A DNA stretch of 64,000 bases from Bolinopsis microptera (Eukaryota > Ctenophora > Tentaculata > Lobata > Bolinopsidae): the NCBI RefSeq assembly GCF_026151205.1, contig NC_087084.1:9761453-9825452 (forward strand), read 5' to 3'. Both the position numbers and the translations under genes were made by a program. Below the pieces are notes generated by a model that worked only from the letters and a program-made list of their open reading frames with translations, had not been told where the DNA came from and did no database searches. Below, piece by piece: positions 22,145 through 33,886 of this stretch. Each line of letters starts with the position of its first letter. Positions within the stretch are counted from its first letter, which is position 1.

Positions 22145-23090
22145 AACGGCTGTTCAAAACTTTCGTACAACATCATCATAATCGATCATTAGTATGTTAT
22201 CAACCAACAAAGATTGAAATTATGTAGGGAAAGAATTTCGAATTATATTCAAATATATCAAGAATGTTTTAATTGAATGCAAGCAAACCAACAGTATATA
22301 TTTCAACAGTAATATTTCAACGTTGTGCAGTAGATTATTCTTGAACTTACCAATATGACGATAGTTATGTTGTAAATACATCCCAAAACGAAGCAACCCA
22401 TGGCTAATCTGAAGATTATTCATGTTAGCTCAGAACATGCTTTTAAGATCAAATAAATGGTTTACAAATTTCGATTAATTTTCAGTATTTTCTTAAGTTG
22501 GACACTGACAGATATAACAAAAAATAGGAAAGTCAATATATCGAATGAGCTTGTTTCGACCCAGTATAATTGTTAGAGTGTGGGCATAATACAGGGGTAA
22601 GGTCACATTTTAAACTAATTCCTCTCCAACATACGAGACTACTTGAAGAATAAGATCTCTAAACTAGTCTCCATAAAATAACAAATATGCCTCAACACAA
22701 AATCATAAGTTTAATTGTGACCAGCAGGGAAAAAACTGTATGAGCTACCCCACCGTTCACTATAGTGCTGTCAAACTACCCAGTACTACTCTTCTGTGCT
22801 GAAGGGGCTGTAATTCCCAGGGGGTCGGGGCACGTGTATCCCCAAGATTTTAAGACCAGCTCAATTTTTGGTCTCAACAGCACAGCAAAAGTAAATTTCC
22901 TGATTACTGATCCTGAATAAGCAATATTGCCTGTAATAAAATAGAGGGAACAGGAGTTCTGAAGTGCAACAATATCACTAAAAATGTAAAAATCTGAGTA
23001 AAAGACCCCTTAAGAACTGAGGAAAATGTATAAAAACCCCTTAAAAACTGAGGAACATTTATAAAAAACCATTACAGTAAAAGTAGCCAA
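22145..23090. other. Non-coding; right part is probable retroelement 3' UTR
   Basis: No gene seen. From about 22900 it leads directly into the truncated PHD-RT retroelement on the minus strand. Confidence 0.5.
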
Positions 23091-23097
23091 ATGACAA

Positions 23098-23745
23098 TCA
23101 ATGCACTGGCAGTAAATTTATATCTAAATCTGTTATTTTAACTTCACAACCACTTTTCACCCCTATTTCTCCTCTAAAAGCAATAATTGTTGTTCTCAAG
23201 AAGTCGAATCTTATTCTTTTCCTGATAAATATCATCGCCTCACTGTATCTGTGACCTGATTTTCTAGATAGGTTATCGGCTAACTTTTTGAAGGAAGCAT
23301 TAGCTTCTTTTCCCATTCCACCCGTTCTTGATAGGACTATTGGTGTAAATGTTCCATGTTCCACTCCAATGATCCTTTTGTAGTATGCGCTTTTCTTCTG
23401 TCTCTCATGGCTAGTGTAATACTCGTTGGAGATCCGAGAGCCTTATTGGAATGAGCTTGAGAATAAAATACTCGTAGATCTAAAAATGCCCTTTTCAATA
23501 GGTTCCAACTACTTCTAGCGCTTACATTTAATTTAGCTCCATCTGCTTTGTTGGAGGAAGTTCTGTCCTGTTGACAGGAATAAGGAAAGTTTCAGTAAAA
23601 AATTTGTACATCCGACAGTTTCTAAGATCTCTGCTAGCACATCTTTCAACGAATTGTGGCGAAGTGATAAATACTCACCCCTTTTGCATATCAATAAGTG
23701 GTTAATTGATTTGTCACTTCTACACACACACACACTTACTTGTAA
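23098..23745 (-). pseudogene. 5'-truncated C-terminal fragment of a PHD-RT retroelement
   Basis: Minus-strand frames match the last 200 residues of the element at 33.9-36.0 kb: CVCRSDKSINHLLICKRGEY and LRHNSLKDVLAEIL, then SRTGGMGKEANASFKKLADN and IRKRIRFDFLRTTIIAFRG. They lie in different frames and the DGARLD endonuclease segment is lost between them. The left-hand end of the match is abrupt near 23745. Confidence 0.85.
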
Positions 23746-23867
23746 TACGTTGTAGACCTGCCACGCACAAGTGCGCGGCTGTATCGTGGCAACGATAATA
23801 GTGAAACGACGATACTAAGTGCAACGACAATACTAACAACTAAGTAAAAAGACAATGGGGGTCATAA

Positions 23868-23988
23868 TTGACCATTGTTAATGATCTGGCCCGGCGCGCG
23901 CTACTTCGTAGCTCGTGCCGTCGGGCCATTTCGAGAAGAAAGCGGCGCGCGCTACTTCGAAGAAATTTAGACGAGTAACATCCGTCAA
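23868..23988 (+). mobile_element. GC-cored MITE, TTGACCATTG ... CCGTCAA
   Basis: Starts TTGACCATTGTTAATGATCT, contains two CGGCGCGCGCTACTTCG blocks, ends AACATCCGTCAA. Further copies at 25436-25568 (inverted) and 30034-30144 (direct), and a decayed one near 24918-25024. Confidence 0.8.
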
Positions 23989-25435
23989 GGGTCATAACGT
24001 TTTACAATCGTTTTTCAATCAAACTAAGGTTTGATTGAAAACATGTCAACCCTTCCAGATCGTTGCTCTGCAATAAAACAGAGCAATGATTATTTTTACG
24101 GCTGATATTGGGATACGAAACATGTATCAAGATATTTAACAAAGTTGCTCTCGTCCAATAATATTGCCGCATTATATGCTAAGCTCCGCATAAGAATATG
24201 TGTAATTCAATTATGCATAATGACTTGTAGCGCGATGCCAAATGCATTATGATAAATGTCAGAGCGCGATGCACTACTGGGCCGCGCCGCGCATCATCTC
24301 GCAACCACAATTGCAGATCGGCGAACTGCGAAGGATTGACATCGCGAATCAATACCAGATGCGTTATATACTTGGCCGCACCGCGCACTCAAACATGCTT
24401 TTCGCTTGATCGGCGGGATGCGCTACTGGCCTCGAGTCCCCGAGCTGTGATGAATTGACATCGCCAATTTAATCATTAATAATGACTTGCAAAATGCAGC
24501 GATTTCTTTCATGATTGCATGCGAGTAATTGTATCTTGTCAAACGTTGTATGACCCGCCGCGCACGAGTGCGTGGCTCCAGCTCCCCTGTATCGTCAGGA
24601 CACCACAGTAAAACGACCGTGGGGGTCGCAACGTGATACAAATTGTATCATGATTTTAATTGCTTTTGGCGACGTTTGAATACAAATGGCAGCGTTTGAT
24701 CGAAAGCTTGGCTTTAGCCGACTTCTTTAGTTAAATAAAAAGTCAATTTAATCGCGATCGTTTCCGTCTGCTTAACGGGCACGGGTGATACTTGTAAAAT
24801 AATTGTTTTAAATAAGACAGTCGCGTGGACGAGTCCATCCCGGCGCGCGTTTTAGTATGTTACAAACCATCTGCATGTAAATATAATAATGATAAATTAT
24901 AATTAATTGTTCATTGTTGATGTAACCCGGCGAGCGTTAGTTCGTATCACTTGCCTCGGGCTAATATTTAGAAAAAAAGCAGTGCGTTCTAATTCGAAGA
25001 AATTTAGACGAGTATCATCCGTCAAGACAAAAAGCATTGCTTTAGCAAAAACCTGTTCCACCCTAAAGACTCAAAAGACTTCAATAATTAAAACCTATTT
25101 AAAACTTGCTCTAACTAGAGCCCTCTCGCTTGCAGCAGCGCGCGACCGCCGAAGGCTTATGAAACAAGCGCGTCACGCAGTACGCGTATACACATGGTTA
25201 ATTAACAATGTCAATTCATCTCAGCTCGGCGCGGCACAGTAACGCATCGTCGCTGTGAGAGGCCTCATTAAGTGAACGGCGCGGCACAGTAACGCATCGC
25301 GCTACAGACACATGGCTATGTGAAATTATTTAAAACCACACAATTTTGGTCCAGGTAGAGGATGGCAAAAAAGCTAATTTTTTTCCAACGTTTACAATTT
25401 TTCCAAAATCTCTTTAATATTTTGATTGACGGATG

Positions 25436-25568
25436 TTACTCGTCTAAATTTATTCGTACTCGCGTAGTAGCGCGCGCCGCTTTCTTCTCGAAATGTTGCA
25501 AGTGCTACGAAATGACGGCAAGTGCTACGAAGTAGCGCGCGCCGGGCCAGACCATTAACAATGGTCAA
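25436..25568 (-). mobile_element. Inverted copy of the TTGACCATTG MITE
   Basis: Reverse complement of 23868-23988 with a short internal duplication (AAGTGCTACGAA twice). With that copy it brackets a 1.45-kb segment. Confidence 0.8.
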
Positions 25569-26197
25569 TATTTTGATGGTTTTCCATTTATCAAAGCTTT
25601 GGAATAGAACTTTAAATATCTAAATCGAGTCTCTTGCCATTTTTAATGACCTTCAACCTTGTTGCTTGTGAGATTGTCATTGAAGAAAAGTTCAGGTGCT
25701 ACAGTAAAATTTGGTTCAAAGACAAAAGAGACCGCAGAAAATCTTTTCATCAAAAATCTTCCAAAATCTGTTTTTATATTTTGTTAATTGACGATGTCAA
25801 TTCATCTCAGCTCGGCGTTAATTGACGATGTCAATTCATGGCAGCTCGGCGCGGCACAGTAGCGCATCTCGCCGATCTAGCTGTGAGAAGCCTTATTAAG
25901 TGCGCGGCGCGGCACAGTAACGCATCGCGCTACAAAGCTCGGTGCGGCACAGTAGCGCATTTTGCCGATCTATGTCCAATGTCGCTGTAAGAAGCCTCAT
26001 TGAGTGCGCGGCGCGGCACAGTAACGCATCGCGCTACAAGTCCTACCAGTAGTCCGACATATTCAAAATGTTCATTGCATCAAAGTTCTCTCCCGATATA
26101 CTACTTTCAGTACTTTGATGGCGATTTGTGTTACTCTACCGACCTCACTGATTGGTCACTGGTCAAAATTTATTTGCTACACGTTTTATACCTTTCG

Positions 26198-26286
26198 TGC
26201 ACGCGAAGCGTGCACGCCAGCCGGCCGGCCGGCGAGAGAACCGGCCTTCTGCGGCCGGCCGGCCGCGCGCGCTTCGTGCGCGCTCA
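26198..26286. repeat. GC-rich palindromic cluster
   Basis: GTGCACGCGAAGCGTGCAC is a perfect 8-bp stem with a 3-base loop. It is followed by GCCGGCCGGCCGGC and CGGCCGGCCGGCCG, both palindromic. Strong hairpin potential in otherwise AT-rich DNA. Confidence 0.8.
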
Positions 26287-27480
26287 AAAGGGGTTGCAGC
26301 GTGTGCCCAGAAAACCTTACCGCCTGCTGGGCTTGCTAGAGGTGATAGATTTTCAACAGCACGTATGGCGTCGCGCGTCACGTCAAGTTTACCTTTCGCA
26401 CGCTGCATTGAGCCAAGTAGTCATGACAACGACATTTCTTTGCAAAGTTTAAAAGCTGTGATCATTTATTTAGCCCAAAATCAAACTTTTCGGTTTAATT
26501 CAAAATCTACGTTGTCCCCAATTTGGCTCCTGGGGAGCCAATTGTAAATTCACGAGACGGAAATTTTGTTGAAAACCGGAAGGTTCTATCTATTTCACTT
26601 TTGGAGATATACCCCAGATGGTAGGGTTTGCTGGGTGTCAAAAAATTCTGTTAAAACCGCGAAATGTCGGTCAAGGGGACGGCAGAAAAGTTCCTCTTCC
26701 AAAATATCTTTTCGGATTTTGATGATTCTCTGTCTATCATAGTTTTCTTCGGGAATTGTACTTTGAGTACCTCAATCGTGTCTTGTGCCATCCTCAGTGA
26801 CCCTGTAAGATGGTCATTCAGGGATACTGATAGTAACAGTATATTTAAAGAAATACTAAATTCATGGTTAACTTGTACTTAACAAAGAATGCAAGCTTTC
26901 TTTATTTTTGTAAGTCGCGTCGGCTGACATCTTGGGTTGTACTGGATGTAACAAGTTTATTATCGGATGTCTACTTATATTTATTATGATATCATTATTC
27001 ATTGTAATGGCAATAAAATTTAAATTTTGTTTTACTTAAAAATTTTGTTTTACTTAAGTTTGACTGTCAAACGGTACCGATCCATCATGTCAACGATGGA
27101 GCCATGCTGGTGTAGGTGATCCACGCAAAGCCGTACCAAATTGTACAGGTTCTTGAGAACATTCGACACCAAATTATTGCACTGGTAACTCGTTCTAATG
27201 ATATTTTGGTTTTCAGCATAAAACATAGATTTTAGGATAATCATTTTTTTTTTTTTTTTTTTTAAGGCACAAAAACACAATTTTTCCAAATCTTTTTTTG
27301 GTCCATGAAAGATATCTGATTTTAATAAGCCAGGATATATTCTGTAAAACCCTCTGGTGTCGAGATTACTCCATCAGACCCCAAGTTCGGATCCACTACT
27401 GTTAAAAGGAGACCCGTATCCAGTGGGGACTGTCGGCGGTAAGCTACAGCTCCTGCTGGTAATCGACTCGGAAAACAGTA

Positions 27481-28350
27481 GTGGTCCCCGTTTTTGGGTT
27501 GGAAATGAACACCAGATCTAAAACAGTTCCCCAGTTAGAATCCACACTTACTGCTCCTATACCCCCTCCTAGAAGCCGTAAATCTCAAAATCCTACCTCC
27601 CTTAGTGAAAAGCATGCTCTCCCTATCCACATTCACAAAAGAGCACAAGAAATCCAAGCTCCTAACACAGCCATAGATGAGTTCATAACATCGGAAAGAC
27701 TGAAATCTAACAGACAACAGATCCTAATATCAGACCACAGCACCCAAGAAGATATCTGTCCAACATGCCACCTAGGTGTTCTTGCTGAACAAGATGGGCT
27801 CCTTTGTGAACAGTGTAATGTTTGGCACCATCCCATTTGTGAGGAAATCAACACCAAAGAATACAAACATCTCCAAGATGAAAAGTTTGACATTGCGTTT
27901 GTATGTGGTAACTGTGAAAAACAACGCCTTACTACATCCACTTTACCTCCTCCGGATGCAGTCATTGCATCGATCAACAATGCAAAATGGGGAGTCCTAA
28001 AAGGTTTACAGATAAGGCCAGCTGTAGACTCTATCTACAAGAGGGTAGTCCTTTGGAAGAAGAACATGTTTAAGGTACCGAAAGGTAAGATAGGAGAGAG
28101 TTTTATTGAGGAAGTTGCCAATACCATCAATCTCTTTAACAGTGGCTCTAACCTTGAGAGCGTTGCAATTTCTATGACGCTTATAATTTTTCCCCTCCTG
28201 CTCCAGAAACCCTCCAAATCCTCTAAAGCCAAAGACCATGTAGCACACCTGGAAAGAAGACTCCAACTATGGAAAGATGGCGAAATAGAGAAGCTCGCTA
28301 GGGAATGTAAATCAATACAAGATCGCCTACTCAAATCTAAGTACAGCCCA
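27481..28350 (+). CDS. Retroelement N-terminal part with a PHD finger
   Basis: Binds chromatin or partner proteins by analogy with PHD fingers. C4HC3 ligands visible at C93, C96, C109, C112, H117, C120, C142 and C145, with the usual W two residues before the His. The C-terminal third (VAHLERRLQLWKDGEIEKL, CKSIQDRLLKSKYSP) is the segment that precedes the RT in this retroelement class. The frame ends only because the DNA element inserted at 28351. Its ATG at 27481 may not be the native start; in-frame ATGs follow, the next at 27505. Confidence 0.85.
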
Positions 28351-29211
28351 TAGTAGAGGCTCTTACGGGCAAAAAGACGTGTTTTCTGCTACGAGTTTAG
28401 AGACCTAACCGCTAATTGGACACAATAGTATGATGTCTAAGGATCGATAATATGTTAAGAAGTATAAATTTGGCCTTATTAGTCACGTGCTATACCAATG
28501 CGCGTTTTAAACTTTGACAGTCTATTACTCTAAGGCAAATAAAGTAATTATATCCATATTTTGTCAGCAATAAGATCACATTATTTTCTATTTAGTGTGA
28601 AAATATGAGCTAGAACGGACATAATCTCGCTGAGTTATAGCTGTTTGAAATTTATGATGAACGCGCGGGTGCCAATTGATAACAACTAAATGCTTTTGCG
28701 CGTAGTGCGCGTCGAAAATTTGGCAAAAACGCTTGCGGAGTGACAATATTCAAACTTCGATTAAGTATATGAAGTGGGTACTTCTCGGAAAGGAAAAATT
28801 TAGGCAAACACGATGTGACTATTTTTGGGTTGATTTAATACAACTGCAAAAAATTATTCAAACTTAAAGCAAAAAAGTCAAAATTTTTACCACTTTTTTG
28901 GATTTTTACCTCAGAACAAATAGAGGGATTTGTTTTATTTTTATACAATCTTGTGCGGCTGTCTTTTAGCTATCTTTATGCAAGTTTTGCCGACATGCCA
29001 ACAAAATTAACTTGCTCAAAATATCAAAAAACATGGTTTTTTGGCCTATTTTTGGCCCAAAAATCGGTTTTTTGCGATTTTACCCCAGAACAATCAGTCC
29101 AATCATCTTGAAACCACTTTCAATCGATTCTACGGTCAAAAATACGTCTAGTAAGGTGTATCTGGGGTCCCTAACGTATCGAGCAGACAATGCCCGTAAG
29201 AGCCTCTACTA
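28351..29211 (+). mobile_element. 861-bp DNA element with 21-bp perfect TIRs and CCA target duplication
   Basis: Begins TAGTAGAGGCTCTTACGGGC and ends with its exact inverse at 29191-29211. CCA occurs at 28348-28350 and again at 29212-29214. Deleting the element plus one CCA restores the retroelement frame, which independently supports a 3-bp duplication. No transposase frame, so non-autonomous. A 3-bp duplication fits PIF/Harbinger- or CACTA-type transposases; family not assigned. Confidence 0.92.
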
Positions 29212-29591
29212 CCAGGACATCACAACAAAGTCTTTACACGACTCATGTTACTAGGAAAAGTCTCCGCAGCCTTAAGATGGAATGGGAGCCAGAGAAGTAA
29301 ACTCCTGGACACAATCCCTACTGTCATACAGGAACTCATAAAGAAACACCCTGTAAGCAGCCCATCACTCGAATCTAGTCTAATGAAGGGACCCATTGAA
29401 TAAGTAGACAACGTCATATTTGATTCCATTGATTCCAGCAGAATTGAAAAGGTTGCAAGAGACCTCAGCGGATCTGGTGGGCCCTCAGGAACTGATGCAG
29501 AGACATGGCAGCATATTCTCTGCTCTAAGCAGTTTAAGAAAAAGCCTGAACTTCTAAAAGAAGCAGTTGCAGTTTTGGCCAGAAAGCTGTG
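29212..29591 (+). pseudogene. Retroelement middle segment
   Basis: KVFTRLMLLGKVSAALRW, then ...VARDLSGSGGPSGTDAETWQ, then LLKEAVAVLARKL: the region between the PHD piece and the RT. One in-frame TAA (29401-29403, after GPIE) shows decay. It ends at the LINE insertion. Confidence 0.85.
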
Positions 29592-29724
29592 AGTTTGAGA
29601 AAAATAGCCATAACTCCAAAAAAACCTGGCAAATAATTAACGAGCTTCGTGGCAAAAAGAAGAATCAGCTAAAGGGGGGGGGGGGGGGGGGTGCCACTGT
29701 CCATTTTATCCCTGCACAAAAAAA

Positions 29725-29892
29725 ACTGAAAAAAGACAAAGACAAAAGGGACAAAATGGACAAAAGGGACAAAAGGGACAAAAAAAGATAATAGGGACAA
29801 AAAAGACAAAAAAGACAAAAAAGACAAAAAAGACGGGGACAAAATGGACAAAAAGGACAGAGACAAACGAGACAAATTGACAGGGACAAAAT
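29725..29892 (+). repeat. GACAAAAGG / GACAAAATGG purine tract
   Basis: Tandem GACAAAARG units of 9-12 bp, with the pyrimidine complement near 31915-31985 at the other end of the same element, so the two form a long imperfect inverted pair. Confidence 0.85.
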
Positions 29893-30033
29893 GGACAGTT
29901 AAGAGAAGTCGCTGATTTCCGATAGGGTACAGGGTGTCGATTATTTATGCTTCCTGTGTCTGAGGAAGCGTTCCTTCTTGTTCCACAGTTGTTTACATTT
30001 AGCTTCTTTTTCAGTTACTGGGCTGCGCTCAGC

Positions 30034-30144
30034 TTGACCATTGTTAATGATCTGGCCCGGCGCGCGCTACTTCGTAGCACTTGCCATCGAGAAGAAAGCG
30101 GCGCGCGCTACTTCGAAGAAATTTAGACAAGTAACATCCGTCAA
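30034..30144 (+). mobile_element. Third copy of the TTGACCATTG MITE, nested
   Basis: TTGACCATTGTTAATGATCT through CATCCGTCAA, inside the 2.4-kb element. A fourth nesting level counting from the PHD-RT host. Confidence 0.8.
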
Positions 30145-30599
30145 CGCTCAGCCTGTCATTACGCCGAATCTTTATTCGGGCTGAGTGAATTACGACCTCC
30201 ATCGCCCTGAAAAAATGTGCGAATGCTCATTAGATGTTACAGCGCACGTGACTCGCATTCACGTGATCGTTCAGAACCAATTACAGCCGCGCAAAAGATT
30301 ACGTGCACGCCAACTACCAATAAGAAAGAAGTGACGTTGGACGTATGCGCTACAAGAGCCGCGCGCTGAGTTAGATTGTAAAATCTGGTTATTTGATTGT
30401 AAAATCGCATAAACGCGCCTATTTGCGCGTTTTAGAGGGTTCAATTACGCCAGGCTATGTTAATGAACATAATAGCCTGGGGTCCCCAGGAAACTTTTTC
30501 AGCTGTGTCTTTCAGTCTTTCAATCATAAGTTTTGTGCTGTTGCTACTCAGTTGGTCAATTGATTTAAACATCTTCTATTTTTCTTCGTAGATCTTCTT

Positions 30600-31120
30600 T
30601 TTCTTGATTCACGATGTCAATCCTTCGCAGCTCGGTGAGACACAGTGGTGCATCTCGCCGATCTACCGAAGAGAAGCATTATTTGATGCGCGCGCGACCC
30701 AGTAGTGCATCGCGCTACAAATTGACAATCATTGCAGTGAAAGCAGTATTAATGACATTCTCACTTTTCAGAACTAAGTGCCTTGCTCTATCCAGAGCCC
30801 TTGCAATTGCAGTAGCGCGCGCCCGCCTAGCCTCACGGCGGTAAACAAGCGCGCACGAAGTGGCGTGAAAGCACATGGTTTCTTGACTTGTGAAACAAGC
30901 GCGCCCGCAGCGGCGCGAAAGCACATGGTTAGGTGAAGAGGATAGTCAAAGCTTCGAAACCTGACCAAGTTTAGCTCAATCTAGTACTGCGCGTTCGAGA
31001 TATGAGGTTAAATATACCAAAAATAGGGATTTTCTGGTGTGACATTTGCTCTATCCAGAGCCCTTGCGCCCTTGTGAAACAAGCGCGCCCGAAGTGGCGC
31101 GAAAGCACATGGTTAGGTGA
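30600..31120 (+). repeat. GC-rich repeats AAACAAGCGCGC...GCGAAAGCACATGG
   Basis: GCGAAAGCACATGGTTAGGT-type units at about 30845, 30895 and 31075. The flanking AGAGCCCTTGC block is shared with 25.1 kb. Inside the 2.4-kb element. Confidence 0.7.
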
Positions 31121-31296
31121 AGTGCGACATCATTGTAAATTTTTTGGAGTATAACCTCAATATTTCACAAACTATACATTTGTGGTCTTTCTGAGTTACA
31201 CTATTTGTTTCCTTTGGCAATTTCGGTTCAGATTCAATTAAGTTTAAAACAAAATCTCAGTATATGTGAAAGGACTGAGGATATCAAGTTTGTAAA

Positions 31297-31485
31297 CGCG
31301 CGCGCGCGCACACACACATATCATATGACCTCATATCTTCCACATTTAATGATTTTTTATAGAAATTCTTTCACCATCCTGTAGCACTCATGTGCTGAGT
31401 AGGATAGCATTCAAATCATGTCTTTAAAAGCTTTAGATAGATACTGAGGGAGAAAATTCATGTTTGTAAACGCGCGCGCGCGCGC
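31297..31485 (+). repeat. Two (CG)n tracts
   Basis: GTAAACGCGCGCGCGCGCAC at 31293 and GTAAACGCGCGCGCGCGCG at 31466, each after a similar TTTGTAAA, so a duplicated context. Alternating CG favours Z-DNA. Confidence 0.8.
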
Positions 31486-32058
31486 ATGGCCCAGACTATA
31501 TCAATGGACAGTGGACAAGAGGATTAAAGTACTTTCATACACACCAGCATGCTCTTTGATGGCTTAAAATGTAGATCCACCATAAGTTAGATACTATAAT
31601 AATCATTAAATGTGTCTAAAATGAGGAAGCTTTGACAAGTGCGAGTGGTTTTGACAAATTTTGGTATAAAATATCGTAACATGTAATTGTAATATAAAAA
31701 ACCTCGCGCGCGCGGCGCTTACATCTGCACCTGAGAATCTCTCAGCAATGTGTGGCTGTCTGCGCGGCGGGCTGTGTATTGAGTATATAGCTGAATTTAG
31801 ATTTATATTTATTTATAAATGTATAATAATATTAAATATGTATTGGTTGTTTTGTGGTAAATTTTGTTTTGCTAAATTTTGTTTTACTCTACATTTGAGC
31901 TTGTCTAATTTTTTGTCTCATTTGTCCAAAATTTTTGTCCCTTTTGTCCCTTTTGTCCCTAGTATTGTCCATTTTGTCCACAAAACACTGTCCTTCACAA
32001 AAAAATGTAAAAAAAGACAAAGACAAAATGGACAAAATGGACAGTAATACCCCCCCCG

Positions 32059-32976
32059 CTAAAAGATGACTTCATTATAGATGGAACTAGAGTAATTTGT
32101 AGGCGGACAATTGCAAACAAATTCAATAGTTACTTTACATCTTTAGCTAGTAATTTAAATGAGAAGGTTTTGTCCGAGAACCAACTGTCTATCCAACCAA
32201 TGCAATCATTTGTTGAGTTTATGTCGAAATCAGTCAACAGTTCAATACATCTAGAAGAAACTCATCCTGAGGAGATTCTTGAAATAATTCAAGAATTCGT
32301 TAACGGAAAAGCCAGTGATATACCAATAGCAGTTATCAAGAAACCGGCTCATCTCTTATCCAACATATTAGCAAATTTGTATAATACATGTATTCAAAAA
32401 GGCACGTTCCCATCCATATTCAAAATAGGCAAAGTAACTCCTATCCATAAAAAAGATAATAAAGAAAATATTGAAAATTATAGACCTGTGTCAATATTGC
32501 CAATCTTTGGTAAAATATTTGAAAAAATAATATACAAACGGCTTTATACCTTTTTCACTGCTAATGACATTCTCAGTAATGAACAATTTGGTTTTCGAAA
32601 AGGCCACTCAACCTCACATGCACTCCACAAATCAGTTCATTCAATCACAACATCAACATCCAGTGGTAATCATGTTCTAGGAATCTTTATTGACCTAAGC
32701 AAAGCTTTTGATACTCTTGACCATGGCATTCTCCTGAGGAAACTGGAAAATTATGGGGTTAGAGGTCTAGCTCTAGGACTTCTAAAAAGCTATTTATCCG
32801 ATAGATCACAGTATGTTTCATTTCTCAACACTACATCAGAGACTATGAATGTAAAATATGGAGTTCCCCAAGGTTCCATACTAGGCCCTCTACTTTTCTT
32901 ATTATATATGAACGACATAATAAACTGTTACAAAGGCGATGAATGCAAATTTGTGCAAATACCACTGTATATCTGA
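32059..32976 (+). pseudogene. LINE reverse transcriptase, catalytic YADD segment deleted
   Basis: Reads DDFIIDGTRVICRRTIANKF, then the RT fingers (TPIHKKDNKENIENYRPVSI, EQFGFRKGHSTS), motif A (FIDLSKAFDTLDH) and motif B (YGVPQGSILGPLLFLLYMND). Right after ECKFV it jumps to unrelated residues and a stop, so motif C (YADD) is absent. Inactive. Confidence 0.92.
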
Positions 32977-33349
32977 GATATTTCGAATTATGAAATTTCG
33001 CACTCCATACTCGTTGTATTGTACTATAGACTCATCAAAACGTGATACAAGCAATGTCATAATCCTCCCAAGAAAAACCAACACTTTTCTTTATATAGCC
33101 TCCAAATTGTGGAATAGCATACATAAACGGATTCTAAATGAGAATGGGGAAATCCTCACTACTTCTGTAGCTTTGGTTAAATTACGCTGTAAAAGTATCA
33201 TCCTGGGATCTCAATCCATCAACAATAATAACACCTGGACTTACCACAACTTTCACATCGCCCCTCACTCAATCACAGACCAAACCATTTCATCACTCAC
33301 TCACCAAATTGCCGACCCAATATCTATTGAAGTGGCGAAAATTTTCTAG
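32977..33349 (+). pseudogene. LINE C-terminal fragment
   Basis: In another frame: RKTNTFLYIASKLWNSIHKR, then VALVKLRCKSIIL, the usual last block of jockey/CR1-type LINE proteins. It follows directly on the deletion that removed RT motif C. Confidence 0.75.
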
Positions 33350-33884
33350 ACAAATGATATTTCGATATTATTGCTGCAGCAGATACAAATACCAACATTA
33401 TTATATTCCCAAACGTTTGAACCTTTAAATTAACTAGGAAAGTCAATCCTCAACTTGACTTTTACTGTTTTAAACAGATATGATGATATTAACTTAATTT
33501 ATTATTATTATTATTTATATTTTTTTTACATACTCCTTCTTAGTGTGGTGACTTGGGGTCCATAAATATAACAATACAAGCTGATAAACCAAAAAGAACA
33601 ACTGGGGTAGGTAGGTAGCCCTGGTGGGTGCGTAAACTTTACGGTCTGCTCTCTCCAAGATCAGCCTGCTTCTCCATTTTACCGTGAAGCCTAATTTCTA
33701 GTTTTTATAAAATATACAATGCAAGTGCAGGTTTACTAATCTTAATCTACTTAACAACTCAATAGCCCAAGTCACCATACCCGTAGTATATTCCATGGTA
33801 ATAGAAGAGCTTTAAAGTTTTTCAAATTGTTGCTATAATTGATTTAAATAAAAATTTGTTGTTTTCTTGAAAAAATTTGTTGTT
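33350..33884 (+). other. LINE 3' UTR
   Basis: AT-rich, no coding, with ATT trinucleotide repeats at 33505-33520. Ends at the tandem AAATTTGTTGTTTTCTTG next to the host retroelement. Confidence 0.55.
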
Positions 33885-33886
33885 TT

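Larger units (their letters stand above)
23746..27060. other. GC-rich repeat block, no gene
   Basis: Built from repeated GCGCGGCACAGTAACGCATC GCGCTACA-like segments (25219-25310, 25850-25940, 26007-26040), their inverses (24228-24300, 24420), and fragments shared with 30.6-31.1 kb (AGAGCCCT...GCAGCGCGCG, AAACAAGCGCG). It looks like decayed copies of one large non-coding element family. Open frames here are by-products of GC-rich sequence. Confidence 0.65.
29674..32057 (+). mobile_element. 2.4-kb element with poly-G/poly-C termini and GCTAAA target duplication
   Basis: Left end is an 18-G run then TGCCACTGTCCATTTT. The right end, read inversely, is a G run then TATTACTGTCCATTTTGTCC. GCTAAA flanks both sides (29668-29673, 32058-32063), and its removal joins the LINE frame. 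The interior is non-coding: purine-rich GACAAAAGG repeats (29725-29890 and 32005-32040), a TTGACCATTG MITE and GC-rich repeats shared with 24-26 kb. Confidence 0.8.

Noticed and set aside
26000-26547. 150-aa and 131-aa frames in GC-rich DNA
   Set aside because: Created by palindromic GCCGGCCGG and repeat sequence; several frames are open together, none with a domain.
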